64,000 nucleotides of DNA, taken from the NCBI GenBank assembly GCA_030280995.1, contig JASXTE010000007.1:10321001-10385000 (forward strand). The letters are read 5' to 3'. The notes beneath the pieces were generated by a model. That model made no database searches, was not told the origin of the DNA, and saw nothing but the letters and a program-made list of their open reading frames with translations. This DNA comes from Hemileia vastatrix. Lineage: Eukaryota; Basidiomycota; Pucciniomycetes; Pucciniales; Zaghouaniaceae. This document shows, in pieces, positions 22,694-34,583 of this stretch (within the stretch, counting starts at the first letter, position 1; each line of letters begins with the position of its first letter). Position numbers and translations under genes: made by a program.

Positions 22694-23827
22694 TGTCGGT
22701 CAATCGTCTAGAAGAGGTAAGGAAAATAGGAGAAAAGGAGGAGAGAAGGAGGAGGACAAGGGAAAATAAAGAAATAAATCAAAATAATATATATTTAATT
22801 TATTTGAGAGGGAAACAACAGTGAGCAACTTTGACAGGTGACAAAAACTTAGATTTTATTAACAATAATATTTTTAAATGTAAGGGTTCTGCGCGGCTAA
22901 CAATTTTAATTACTATCAGACTTAAAGCAACCTTTAATTTGTTATATAGACTTTAAATTAGATTTGTATTACTAATAAAAAATATAAACGTAATAAAATA
23001 GTTATTTAATTTGTTGAGTGTGTAATAAGTGATGAGGCTACAGGGGATTATCCAAGGCCCTTTTATAGGCAATGGGTCCTCTGAAGTGCTACTATCTTTG
23101 TAAATACAATGATTAGAATAGAATAAAACAAATATATCAAAGAATAAATGAAACATGACAATATAGAGAAAAACATGTAACAATTAATTAAAACCCCAAT
23201 TAAGAATCCAATTTTCCCGTCATTAATTCCCAAATCAGTAAGTGAAAATAGTGAATAACTAAACAAGATTGGAACATAGGAACTATGAGAAAAATAATTC
23301 CAAACAGATGGTACAGTCTGATTAAATGATATTTTAAGTGAAACAAAAAATACTTTGACGCAACAAAACATGTAATTAATCTCAATTTAGTCTAAATTAA
23401 TTTATTTGTTTTTTCTAACACAATTAAGGGTCAAAAGAAGCGTCATTAAATTTTTTTTAGTATCATATGAGAGGTATTATTTAATATATAAATTTAAGTA
23501 ATTAATTTATATATAATATAAGTCAATTTTACACTTATAATTATAATATATGTTTTTCAATTAATTAAATATAAATTTATAATTATTAAATACATAAAAA
23601 TGCCCCATTATTTGTAGAATATATTATATTATGTTCAATTTAACTGTATATAAAAATATATATAACCAATAAATTTAATGTAACACTTGTATATAATAAA
23701 ATACTTATATAATTTCATTATGCAATAAAATATTAAGTTATATTCATTAAATACAATTCTTACCCACTCTTTAAGGTTTTATAAGTTATATATCATTTAC
23801 TGGACTCCTGGAATAGCCTGGCTGACA
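22694..23827 (-). repeat. 5' LTR of element A
   Basis: 1134 bp with TGTC...GACA ends, pairing with 14685-15821. A strong TATAAAAGG on the minus strand at 23059-23067 marks the likely promoter, so U3 is about 760 bp and R-U5 about 340 bp. Its outer flank (ATAAG) joins directly onto the satellite monomer array. Confidence 0.92.
23059..23067 (-). promoter_or_regulatory. TATA box of element A 5' LTR
   Basis: TATAAAAGG followed by GCCTTGGATAATCCCC on the minus strand. The same block recurs at 6857, 15051, 56384 and, in plus orientation, at 62592. This conservation across LTRs supports a promoter role. Confidence 0.6.
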
Positions 23828-23831
23828 ATAA

Positions 23832-26800
23832 GTATCCAGCACAAGTTTGGCCAAACTTGTGCTGGACACTTTTATGATGGAGAGTAGCTAGGGTAGAATT
23901 TTTCTTCAGTTCATCTAGTATTTCTTACAAACATGTCTACTTGTATTTTATCTTTGTTCCTCACTCATAAATATCATTTGATTAATTTTTGTTCTCCATT
24001 ATATTATTAATTTTATAAGTATAGAAAAAACTCATGTGCCAAATGCATACCAGGTGATGTTATGCCATTTATAATATTATTAAATAAAAGTATAAAAATA
24101 TGAAAAAAGTTTATTTTAAAAATTATTAATTGATATCCAAAAGCAAAATTAGGAATAAAAAATTAAGTTAAAGGGATCAAATATGAAAAAAAAAATCCAA
24201 GTATTATTCCTACTATCAAAGGCCAGTAGAGGTGTTGAAGCAAATGAGAGCCATCAGTTATAAATTGTACTAAATTGACTTTTTTTTAAAGATAAAAAAT
24301 TGTGCACCTGTGGTTTGGATGAACTCTAGGTAGAAAATTTGGCTATATAAAACTACTTCTAGTGAAGTTTTTTATCAAATATTTTTTTTATTGCCATAGA
24401 GAGAATTGATCTCATATGACTGCACCTGACCAAAAGTGTCCAGCACAAGTTCGTCCGAACTAGTGCTGGACACTTTTTTGATGGTGAGTATCTAGGGTGC
24501 AGCTCTTCTTCAGTGCAACTGGTATTTTTTTAAAACATATCCACTGGTATTTGATCTTTCTGTTTTATTAATATTTCATCATTTGATCAATTTTTTGTCA
24601 CCAGTATATTATTATTTTTATTAGTATAGCAAAAAAACATGTGCCAAATGCTTACAGGGTGATGTTAAACATATAATAATTTTATTAAATACGGGTAAAG
24701 AATTATGAAGATAATTTTTTTTACATAAAATTAATTGATATCTAAAAGAAAAAAAGGGATAAAAAGAAATAGGTTGAATAAAAGGGATTTTATATGAAAT
24801 TAAAAATATAAGCTAAATGCCTAATTTCAAGGCTCAGAAGAGGTGTTGGATAAAATGGGCATCATCAGGAATAAAATTGTACTTAATTTGATTTTTTGAA
24901 AAACTAAATGAAGTTTTCAACTGATTTTTTTCCAAAATTTAGTTGGACACTTTGTCTATATCAAATTACTTCTAGTACCATGATAGACCAAGTTAAATCC
25001 TCATTTCCATATGCAGGATTGATCCCATATGGCTGGACCAGGCCAAAGGTGTCAACCACAAGTTTGAGAATTCTTCTGGTGGACACTTTTATGATGGACA
25101 GTAGTAGGGTGCAAGTCTTCATTAGTTAATCTAGTATTACTCATAAACATTTCCAACTTATTTTTGGCCAAAAATCAGGTGAAAAGTTTGTCCATATCAA
25201 ATTACTTATAATGCCATGATTGACTAAAAATTGATTCTCATTGCCATATAGAGAGTTGATCCCATATGACTGGATCTGGCAAATTTGTCACCACAATTTT
25301 TGATAAACTTAAGTTTGAAAATTTTATGATGGAAAGTAATTGCAAGTCTTCTTCATTTCATCAATTAATCCTCATAAAAACTTCCACCTGTATTTTGGCC
25401 AAACTTTAGGTGGACACTTTGGCCATATTAATTTAATTCTAGTTCCATGTTGATAAAAAACTGATACTTATTGCCATATATAGATATTAAACCCATCATA
25501 CTGTGCCTTTCCAAAAGTGTCTACCTGAATTATGGCTAAACCTCAGTTGGAGACTTTTATGATGCAGAGTAGCTAGGGCAAAAGTATTCTTCAGTTAATT
25601 TGGTATTCATAATAAATTTATCCTCCTGAAGTTCAGCCTAACTTCAGGTGGACAATTTTGGAAAGCACCAGTTAATCACTATCCATCAAAAAAGTGTTCA
25701 CCAAAATTTTGACTAAACTTGTGGTGGACCCCTTTGATCAGCCACAGTTAGATGAGATCAACTCTTTAGATGGAAATGAGGATGATGTTTTGGTCAATCA
25801 TGGAAATAGAAGTAGTTTGATGTGGCCAAATTACCCCCCTGAAGGTCAGACAAACCTCACAAGGACACTTTTTAGCAGGGAGTAACTGAGAAAAATCCAT
25901 TTGTCAGAAAAAAATCTTTTATTGGATAGATGCCAAGGTTTCATTCTTGTGTATTATGGTCAGTATTAATTTTGAAAGTGTCTGTCCAAGCAATTTCATT
26001 GTCCATCATGACACACTTTGTTTTAAATGTTTCAAACTGCGTGATACAGTATTAAGGTGTCACATAGTATAATTAAGTTCTATTAATTGCCCTCCTATGA
26101 TGCCTAAATTTATAATTTAATATCTTACATAATACTTTTTTTTATATAAATTCATCAATATTTTATTTTATTATCAAATTTAATAGAGCAAGTTTCATGA
26201 ATTATTATATATGCATACACCATGGGAAATCCAGAGGTGAATTGCTAGCAATCCCCTCTCTTGAAATTTAGAGTTTCCCTTAATTATGCCAGGTTTATGA
26301 ATACTTTATAAACATAAGTAAATTAGAGTTAGATTTACATGTATTCTCAGATTGATTATAGACAGAATATCAACTGATTCCAAATTATGCACAAGTTTAT
26401 CCTCCAGAACTTGATTTTGGTCCTCTGTTGAGCACAAATTTAGCACAAATTGATCTAATCTAAGCTTATGCATATATAATAATTCAGGATACTTGCTCTA
26501 TTAAATTTGATAATAAAATATAATATTGATGAATTTATATAAAAAAAAATTATTATGTAAGATATTAAATTATAAGTTTAGGTATCATAGGAGGGCACTT
26601 AATATAACTTGATTGTACTATGTGACACCTTAATAATGTATCACGCAGTTTGAAACATTTAAAACAAAATGTTATATGATGGACAATGAAATTGCTTGGA
26701 CAGACACTTTCAAAATTAATACTGACCATAATACACAAGAATGAAACCTTAGCATCTATCCAATAAAAGATTTTCCTTCTGACAAATGGATTTTTCTCAG

Positions 26801-28858
26801 TTACTCCCTGCTAAAAAGTGTCCTTGTGAGGTTTGTCTGACCTTCAGGGGGGTAATTTGGCCACATCAAACTACTTCTATTTCCATGATTTACCAAAACA
26901 TTATCCTCATTTCCATCTAAAGAGTTGATCTCATCTAACTGTGGCTGATCAAAGGGGTCCACCACATGTTTAGCTAAAATTTTGTTGAACACTTTTTTGA
27001 TGGATAGTGACTAACTGGTGCTTTCTGAAATTTTCCACCTGAAGTTAGGCTAAACTTCAGGAGGATAAATTTATTATGAATACCAAATTAACTGAAGAAT
27101 ATTTTTGCCCTAGCTACTCTGCATCATGAAAGTGTCCAACTGAGGTTTAGCCGTAATTCAGGTAGAAACTTTTGGAAAGGCACAGTATGATGGGTTTAAT
27201 ATCTATATATGGCAATAAGTATCAGTTTTTTATCAACATGGAACTAGAATTAAATTAATATGGCCAAAGTGTCCACCTAAAGTTTGGCCAAAATACAGGT
27301 GGAAGTTTTTATGAGGATTAATTGATGAAATGAAGAAGACTTGCAATTACTTTCCATCATAAAATTTTCAAACTTAAGTTTATCAAAAATTGTGGTGACA
27401 AATTTGCCAGATCCAGTCATATGGGATCAACTCTCTATATGGAAATGAGAATCAATTTTTATTCAATCATGGCATTAGAAGTAATTTGATATGGACAAAC
27501 TTTCCACCTGATTTTTGGCCAAAAATAAGTTGGAAATGTTTATGAGTAATACTAGATTAACTAAAGAAGACTTGCACCCTACTACTGTCCATCATAAAAG
27601 TGTCCACCAGAAGAATTCTCAAAATTGTGGTTGACACCTTTGGCCTGGTCCAGCCATATGGGATCAATCCTGCATATGGAAATGAGGATTTAATTTGGTC
27701 CATCATGGTACTAGAAGTAATTTGATATAGACAAAGTGTCCAACTAAATTTTGGAAATAAATCAGTTGAAAACTTCATTTAGTTTTTCAAAAAATCAAAT
27801 TAAGTACAATTTTATTCCTGATGATTCCCATTTTATCCAACACCTCTTCTGAGCCTTGAAAGTAGGCATTTAGCTTGAATTTTTAATTTCATATAAAATC
27901 CCTTTTATTCAACCTATTTCTTTTTATCCCTTTTTTTTCTTTTAGATATCAATTAATTTTATGTAAAACAAATTATTTTCATAATTTTTTTACCTGTATT
28001 TAATAAAATTATTAAAGGTTTAACATCACCCTGGTAGCATTTGGCAGATGTTTTTTTGCTATACTAATAAAAATAATTATATACTGGTGACAAAAAATTG
28101 ATCAAATGATAAATTATTAATAAAACAGAAAGATCAAATACCAGTGGATATGTTTTAGAAAAATACCAGTTGCACTGAAGAAGAGCTGCACCCTAGATAC
28201 TCACCATCAAAAAAGTGTCCAGCACAAGTTCAACCGAACTTGTGCTGGACAATTTTGGTCAGTTTCAGTAATATGAGATCAATTCTCGCTATGGCAATGA
28301 AAAAAAATTATTTAATAAAAAACTTCACTAGAAGTAGTTTTACATAGCCAAATTTTCTATCTAGAGATCATCCAAACCACAGGTGCACAATTTTTTATCT
28401 TTAAAAAAAAGTCAATTTAGTATAATTTATCCCTGATGGCTCTCATTTGCTTCAACACCTCTACTAACCTTTGATAGTAGGAATATTACTTGGATTTCTT
28501 TTTTCATATTTGATCCCTTTAACTTAATTTTTTATTCCTAATATTGCTTTTGGATATCAATTAATAATTTTTAAAATAAACTATTTTCATATTTTTATAC
28601 ATTTATTAAATAATAATATAAATGGCATAACATCACCTGGTATGCATTTGGCACATGAGTTTTTTCTATACTTATAAAATTAATAATATAATGGAGACCA
28701 AAAATTAATCAAATGATATTTATGAGTGAGGAACAAAGATAAAATACCGGTATACATGTTTGTAAGAAATACTAGATGAACTGAAGAAAAATTCTACCCT
28801 AGCTACTCTCCATCATAAAAGTGTCCAGCACAAGTTTGGCCAAACTTGTGCTGGACAC
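23832..28858. repeat. Large inverted repeat, arms ~2.39 kb, 250-bp spacer
   Basis: The left arm 23832-26217 is the reverse complement of the right arm 26468-28858 at high identity across several monomers. For example, the 63-codon frame at 25694-25885 (plus) reappears almost unchanged at 26992-26801 (minus). The spacer 26218-26467 is a copy of dispersed repeat R2, also found at 45135-45385 in the opposite orientation. Confidence 0.9.
26218..26467 (-). repeat. Dispersed repeat R2 at the centre of the large inverted repeat
   Basis: It matches 45135-45385 in reverse complement. Shared blocks include GAGGACCAAAATCAAGTTCT and GTTGATATTCTGTCTATAAT. It ends with GATTGCTAGCA...CACCATGG, the same terminal motif as R1. 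Confidence 0.75.
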
Positions 28859-31800
28859 TTATGGTCAGGTGCAGTCAGGTGGGAGCAATTCTCTCTATGG
28901 AAATGAAGATAAATTTTTGATAAAAAATTACACTAGAAGTAGTTTGATATGGCAAAATTTTCATGATGAAGTTTTGGTAAAGCTCAAGTGGATTTTTTTT
29001 TATTTTTACAAAAAAGAAAATTTAGTGCAAGTTTAGCCCTGATTGTGCTAATTTGATTCAACATCTCTTTTTTCTGTTTGTGGCAGGAATTTAACTTGGA
29101 TTTTTTTTTCATTTTTGATTTCTTTTATTTTACTTTATTCCTCTCATATTGCTTTTGGATAGAAGTTTAAATTTTGTAAAACAAATCATTTTCATATTTT
29201 TTTACTTTTATTTAATAATATTATAAAAGTTGTAACATCACACAGTATTCATCTGGCACACAAGTTTTTTCTATACTGATAATATTAATAATATAATGGT
29301 GACAAAAAATTAATCAATTGATAAATATGAGTGAGGCACAAAGATTTAATAACAGTGGACATGTTTATAAGAAATTCCAGATGATTTAAAATGACTTTCA
29401 CCCTGGCTACTCTCCATGATAAAAGTGTCCAGCACAAGTTTGGCCAAACTTGTGCTGGACACTTTTGGTTGCATTCTGTCAGATGCAATCAATTCTTTTT
29501 ATGTAAATGAGACTTAATGATTACTCCATCATTTCACTGAAAGTAGTTTTATATGGACAAATTGTCCCCTGGAAGTTTGTCCAAACCTAAGGTAGACAAT
29601 TTTATACTTTAGTTAAAAGTAAATTTTATCCATGTTAATCTATGATGGTGCCCATTTTTTCTGAAGCCTCTACTGGCTCATGATAGCAGAAATTATACTT
29701 AATATCTTTATTTCATTTTTGATCTCTTTAATTTTAATTTTACCCTTTTATTTATCCTTTATCTTTTAAATATCAATTTTATTTTGGTAAAACTGATAAC
29801 TTTCACATTTTTTTACATTTATTATATAATATTATTAAAGTTGTAAAATCACACAGTGTACATTCAGTACACATGTTTTTTCTATACTAAAAACATTAAT
29901 AATATAATGGTGACTAAAAAATACTCAAAAAATAAATATGGATGACACAGAAAGATCAAATACCCATAGACAATTTTAAAATGAATATTAGATTAACTGA
30001 AGAAGACTTGCACCCTAGCTACTCTCGATCATTAAATTGTCCAGCACAAGTTCATCTGAGCTTGTGCTGGACACTTTTGGTTGCATGCAGTCAGATGGGA
30101 TAAATTTACTCAATGGAAGTTAAAATGAATTTTTTCTCAATCATTGCACAGGAAGTAGTTATATACTGCTATACTATCCTTCTGATTTTTTTGAAAACCT
30201 CAGGTGGACACTTTTATTAATTAAAAAAAAATAAAAAATATATTCCGAATCTAGAACTGGCGGTGCAATTTTGGTCTGAAAACTCAAATTTTCTTTGATG
30301 GCAGAAATTTTATTTGAATGTTTAATTTCATATTTAATCACTTTTATTTTACTTTTTTATTCCTCTTTTTGCTTTAAAATATTAATTTATTTATTGTAAA
30401 ACTAATACTTTTCATTTTTTTTTACTTTTATTTAATAAAATTATTAAAGATGTAGCATCTCCCAGTATGTATTTGGCTTTTAATTTTTTTCAATACTAAT
30501 AACATTAATAGTATAATGGTGAAAAACAATGAATCAAATGATAAATATGAATGACACAGAAAGATCATATACAAGTGGATTTGTTTATAAGGAATACCTG
30601 ATGAACTGAAGAAGACCTGCACCCTAGATACTCACCATCACAAAAGTGTCCAGCATAAGTTCAGCAGAACTTGTGCTGGACACTTTTGGTTGCATGCAGT
30701 CAGATGGGATAAATTTACTCTATGGAAATGAAAATGACATTTTGCTCAATCATTGCACAATAAGTAGTTTGATATTGCCAAAATGTCCTCCTGATGATTT
30801 TTCAAAACTCATCAAGACACTTTATTTGGTTAAAGAAAAAAGAAAATATAGTCCAAGTTTAGCCCTGGTGGTGCACATTTGATCTAACACCTCTACTTGT
30901 TATTGATAGTGGGAATTTTCCTTAGATTTTTTTTTCTTATTTTATCCCTTTTATGTTACTTTTTTATTACTCATATTGATTTGGGTATCAATTTTTAATT
31001 TTTAAAATAAATAATTTTCATACTCTTATACCTTTATTTAATAATATATGATTAAAGATGGAACACCACCTGGTATTCATTCTTCACACAAGTTATTACT
31101 ATAGTAATAACGTTAATAATATAATGATGAAAAAAAATTAATCAAATTGTAAATTTAAATGACACAGAGAGATCAAATACCAGTGGTAATGTTTATAAGA
31201 AATCCCTTTTGAGTTTAAGAAGATTTGTTGTATGCCTACTCTCAATTATAAAAGTGTCCATCACAAGTTCGGCCAAAATTGTGCTGGACACTTTTGGTTG
31301 CATGAAGCCATATGAGATAAATTCTCTCTATGGCAATGAAAATGATATTTCACTCAATTATTGAAGTAAAGAATGTTTAATATTGTAAAAGTTTCCCCTG
31401 GAAGTCTGTCCAAAACTCAGCTCAAAATTTGTTAGCTATAAATAAAAGTAAGTTTAGAGCAAGTCTTGACCTAGGGGTTCGCAACTGTCCCAACACCACT
31501 TCTGGCTCTTGATAGTAAAATTTTACTTGTATTTTTTATTTTATATTTGATCCCATTTATTTTCATTTTACTTTTCTATTACTCTTCTTAATTTTAAATA
31601 TCAATTTATTTTTTTAAAAACTAAACATATTCTTTTTATTTAACTTTATATAATAATATTATTAAAGGTGCAACATCACCAATTTTGCATTTGGCATGCA
31701 GGTTTTTTCTATACTAGAAACATTAATAATATATATGGTGACAAAACATTAATTATAAGATAAATATGAATGATAAAAAAAAGTTTAAAAACCAATAGAA

Positions 31801-33252
31801 ATTGAAAAAAAAAAAACTGAAGTACTGTGAAACACTTCCAACCTAGCTACTTTCCATCATAAAAGTGTCCAGCACAAGTTCGGCCGAACTTGTTCTGGAC
31901 ACTTTTTTTCAGGTGCAGTCAGATGGGATCAATTCCCTGTATGGCAACAAAAAAAAATTTTTATCAAATTTCACTAGAAGTAGTTTGGTTTAGCTGAATC
32001 ATCCAACTGATGTTCTACCCAATATCAGGTGTATAATTTTTTATCTTTAAAGAAAACAGAAAGATCAAATACCAGTGGATATGTTTTAAAAAAATACCAG
32101 TTTCACTGAAGAAGACCTCTACCCTAGATACTCACCCTCAAAAAAGTGTCCAGCACAAGTTGGGCCGAACTTGTGCTGGACAATTTTGGTCAGATGCAGT
32201 CATATGAGATCAATTCTTGCTATGGCAATGAAAAAAATTATTTAATAAAAAACTTCACTAGAAGTAGTTTTATAAAGCCAATTTTTCTACCTAGAGTTCA
32301 TCCAAGCCACAGGTGCAAAATTTTTTATCTTTAAAAAAAAGTCAATTTAGTATAATTTATCCCTGATGGCTCTCATTTGCTTCAACATCTCTACTGGCCT
32401 TTGATATTAGGAATAATACATGAATTTATTTTTTCATATTTGATCCCTTTAACTTAATTTTTATTCCTCATATTGCTTTTGGATATCAATTAATAATTTT
32501 GAAAATAAATTATTTCAATATTTTTATACATTTATTTAATAATATTATAAAAGGTGTAACATCACTCAGTATGCATTTGGCACACAATTTTTTGCAATAC
32601 TTATATAATTAATAATATAATTAAATGAAAAATTAATCAAACAATATGTTTGAGTGAGGCACAAAAATAAAATACCAGTAGACATGTTTGTAAGAAATAC
32701 ACGATGAACTGAAGAAAAATTCTAACCCAGCCACTCTCCATCATAGAAGTGTCCAGCACAAGTTTGGCCGAACTTGTGCTGGAAACATTTGGTCATGTGC
32801 AGTCAGATGGGATCAATTCTCTGTATGGCAACAAAACAATTTTTTTATCAAATTTCACTAGAAGTAGTTTGGTTTAGCTGAATCATCCACCTTCTGTTCT
32901 GCCCAATATCAAGTGTATAAGTTTTTATCTTTAAAGAAAAGGTCACTTATTACATTTAAGCCCAGATGGCTCCCATTTTCTTTAACACCTCTACTGGCTC
33001 TTGATAGCAGGAATTTTACTAGTTTTTTTCATATTTGAACTCTTTGACTTTTATTTTACTCTTTTATTGCTCTTTTTACTTTTAAATTTCTATTTAATTT
33101 TTGTAAAACTAATCCTTTCCATATTTATTTATGTCTATTTTAAAAAATTATTGAAGGTATAACTTCACATGGTATGCATTTGGCCCACAAGTTTTTGCTA
33201 TACTAATAACATTAATAATATAATGGTGATAAAATATTAATCAGATGATAAA

Positions 33253-34057
33253 TGTCAAGGTAAGCTTTTGGTCCAGAAGATTTGGTATGAAGTTTCTATG
33301 AGGATTTTAAGGATTTTAAATAAACTCTCAAAAATTTGGTACATATTTCTTAATCTAAGTGATTTGTTACTCAAATATATGAGGTAGGGTTTAAATATTG
33401 TTATAAGTTATTGATTAGAATTACGCTCTTGTAACTACTAATGAGATAAGATATAAAAATAAGTATTGTGTTGTAAATAGTAATAATAAAGTAAGTTGGT
33501 AAAAGGAATGAAGAAAAAACAATAAAAAGAGAGGCCTTATATAGGCAAAGGAGGGACAAAGCATGGCAATCAAATTCTGAAAACAGTAGTATGAGTGAGA
33601 GAGAAAAAGAATATTCCAGAAGGAGTATTTTCAAATAATAAAGTTGTTCTAAAGAGAAGGCATCAAAAAGATGTATTTACAGAGTATGTCAGAAATACAT
33701 CAATTTATTTAATATTTACTGTAGAAGTCAATTCTAAATAAGAAATTTGAGTTTTTGTATATATTTGATATTATTTGATTATTAAAATCTTATTTTAATT
33801 TAAAATCTATTTTTTAATATAAATCTTTATTTCTTCCAACCTGTCAAATGAGCACGGTGTTAGAGAAAAAATATAAGGGACAATTTTATATTTAATTTTA
33901 ATTATTCATTTAATTTTATCATTCTGTAATTAGTTAATTTATTATAAGTAATTTTAATGTAACTAATTTATAATTAAATAATTAAAATGATAAGGTGCGG
34001 CTTCATCCAGTAAATAATTAATTATTTCACTGGGTAAGTCTAGTAGCCTGGCTGACA
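33253..34057 (-). repeat. 3' LTR of element B
   Basis: 805 bp, TGTCAAGGTAAGC to GCCTGGCTGACA. It contains CCTATATAAGGCCTCTC on the minus strand near 33535-33551 as a TATA-like promoter. The 12-bp length difference from the other LTR comes mainly from a deletion of about 13 bp in the 5' LTR around 41380. Confidence 0.93.
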
Positions 34058-34069
34058 CTCCCTCACTCT
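34058..34069 (-). other. Polypurine tract of element B
   Basis: AGAGTGAGGGAG on the minus strand immediately before the 3' LTR, identical to element A. Confidence 0.75.
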
Positions 34070-34091
34070 AAAAAAAAATATAAAAAAAATG

Positions 34092-34583
34092 CTATGATTT
34101 TTTCTTTTTATACTTTTTTAGTAGAGTAGGAAGATTAGATATCTCCTTCCCAGGTATCCAAGAATCATATTCAGATGATTTTTTCTTGAATCTCAATAAG
34201 TATTCTGTACCTTTTTCAGCAGTGACTATTGTGTCATTTAGAATTTTTTCAATTTCTGCTGTTTCAGTGATTTCATTTGGGGTTTTCTTTGGTCTACCCC
34301 TCCTTTTTGGAAATAAATCACTATTGGATGTGTAAGGGTTTAAAAGAGATATTGGAAAAACAGGATGTTTTCTGTCATATGGAGAATACAGAATAACTTC
34401 AACTGCATTATCTCCAATCATTCTTCTGAGAACAAATGGACCAACAAATGGATCTTTCAATTTGTGATTACCTTGTATGTTTAAGTGGACTGTAGAAATC
34501 AACACTTCATCACCCTTTTTAAAAGTGTATTCTTTATGGGATTTGTCCCATCTTTTCTTCTCATATTCAAATGATTTTTCAAT
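34092..34583 (-). pseudogene. Integrase C-terminus with AT-hook-like motif and chromodomain (element B)
   Basis: It continues the pol frame after a TGA at 34584-34586. It contains the GPY/F-type DPFVGPFVLRR, the KRRGRPKK AT-hook-like motif and a chromodomain (EYLLRFKKKSSEYDSWIP), ending at 34092 with a lysine tail. Counterpart of residues about 300-440 of the element A integrase stretch. Confidence 0.9.

Larger units (their letters stand above)
14685..23827 (-). mobile_element. Chromovirus A: Ty3-type LTR retrotransposon, full length
   Basis: A 9143-bp element on the minus strand. It comprises 5' LTR 23827-22694, leader, Gag-Pol 22006-15856, polypurine tract and 3' LTR 15821-14685. The LTRs (1134 and 1137 bp) are very similar and share TGTC...GACA ends. 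Gag-Pol was a single frame, now broken by stops at 20147, 18794 and 17411 and one frameshift between 17411 and 17178. The flanks do not match (GGTGG before 14685, ATAAG after 23827), so this copy is not a simple integration. Pol is very close in sequence to that of element B. Confidence 0.93.
23828..33252. repeat. Satellite-like array of ~608-bp monomers with 38-bp palindromes (family P2), left part
   Basis: Each monomer carries a palindrome whose left half is GTGTCCAGCACAAGTTYGG. Palindromes start at 23832, 24436, 28215, 28821, 29425, 30037, 30646, 31254, 31865, 32146 and 32749. From 28821 onward the spacing is 604, 612, 609, 608, 611, 281 (internal deletion) and 603. Between palindromes, blocks such as AGATGGGATCAATTCTCTC, GGTGTAACATCACC and GACAAAAAATTAATCAAATG recur. 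The stretch 25100-26200 (mirrored at 26480-27600) holds shorter, diverged units. Short frames within are repeat translations. Confidence 0.92.

Noticed and set aside
25694..26992. Mirror-image 63-codon frames on opposite strands with similar protein sequence
   Set aside because: They are the same satellite unit in the two arms of the inverted repeat; similarity follows from the DNA and no start context or family resemblance supports a gene.
23828..33252. CRISPR-like regular palindromic repeats
   Set aside because: The period is ~608 bp, the spacers are themselves homologous to each other, and the setting is eukaryotic; this is a tandem satellite, not repeats with unique spacers.
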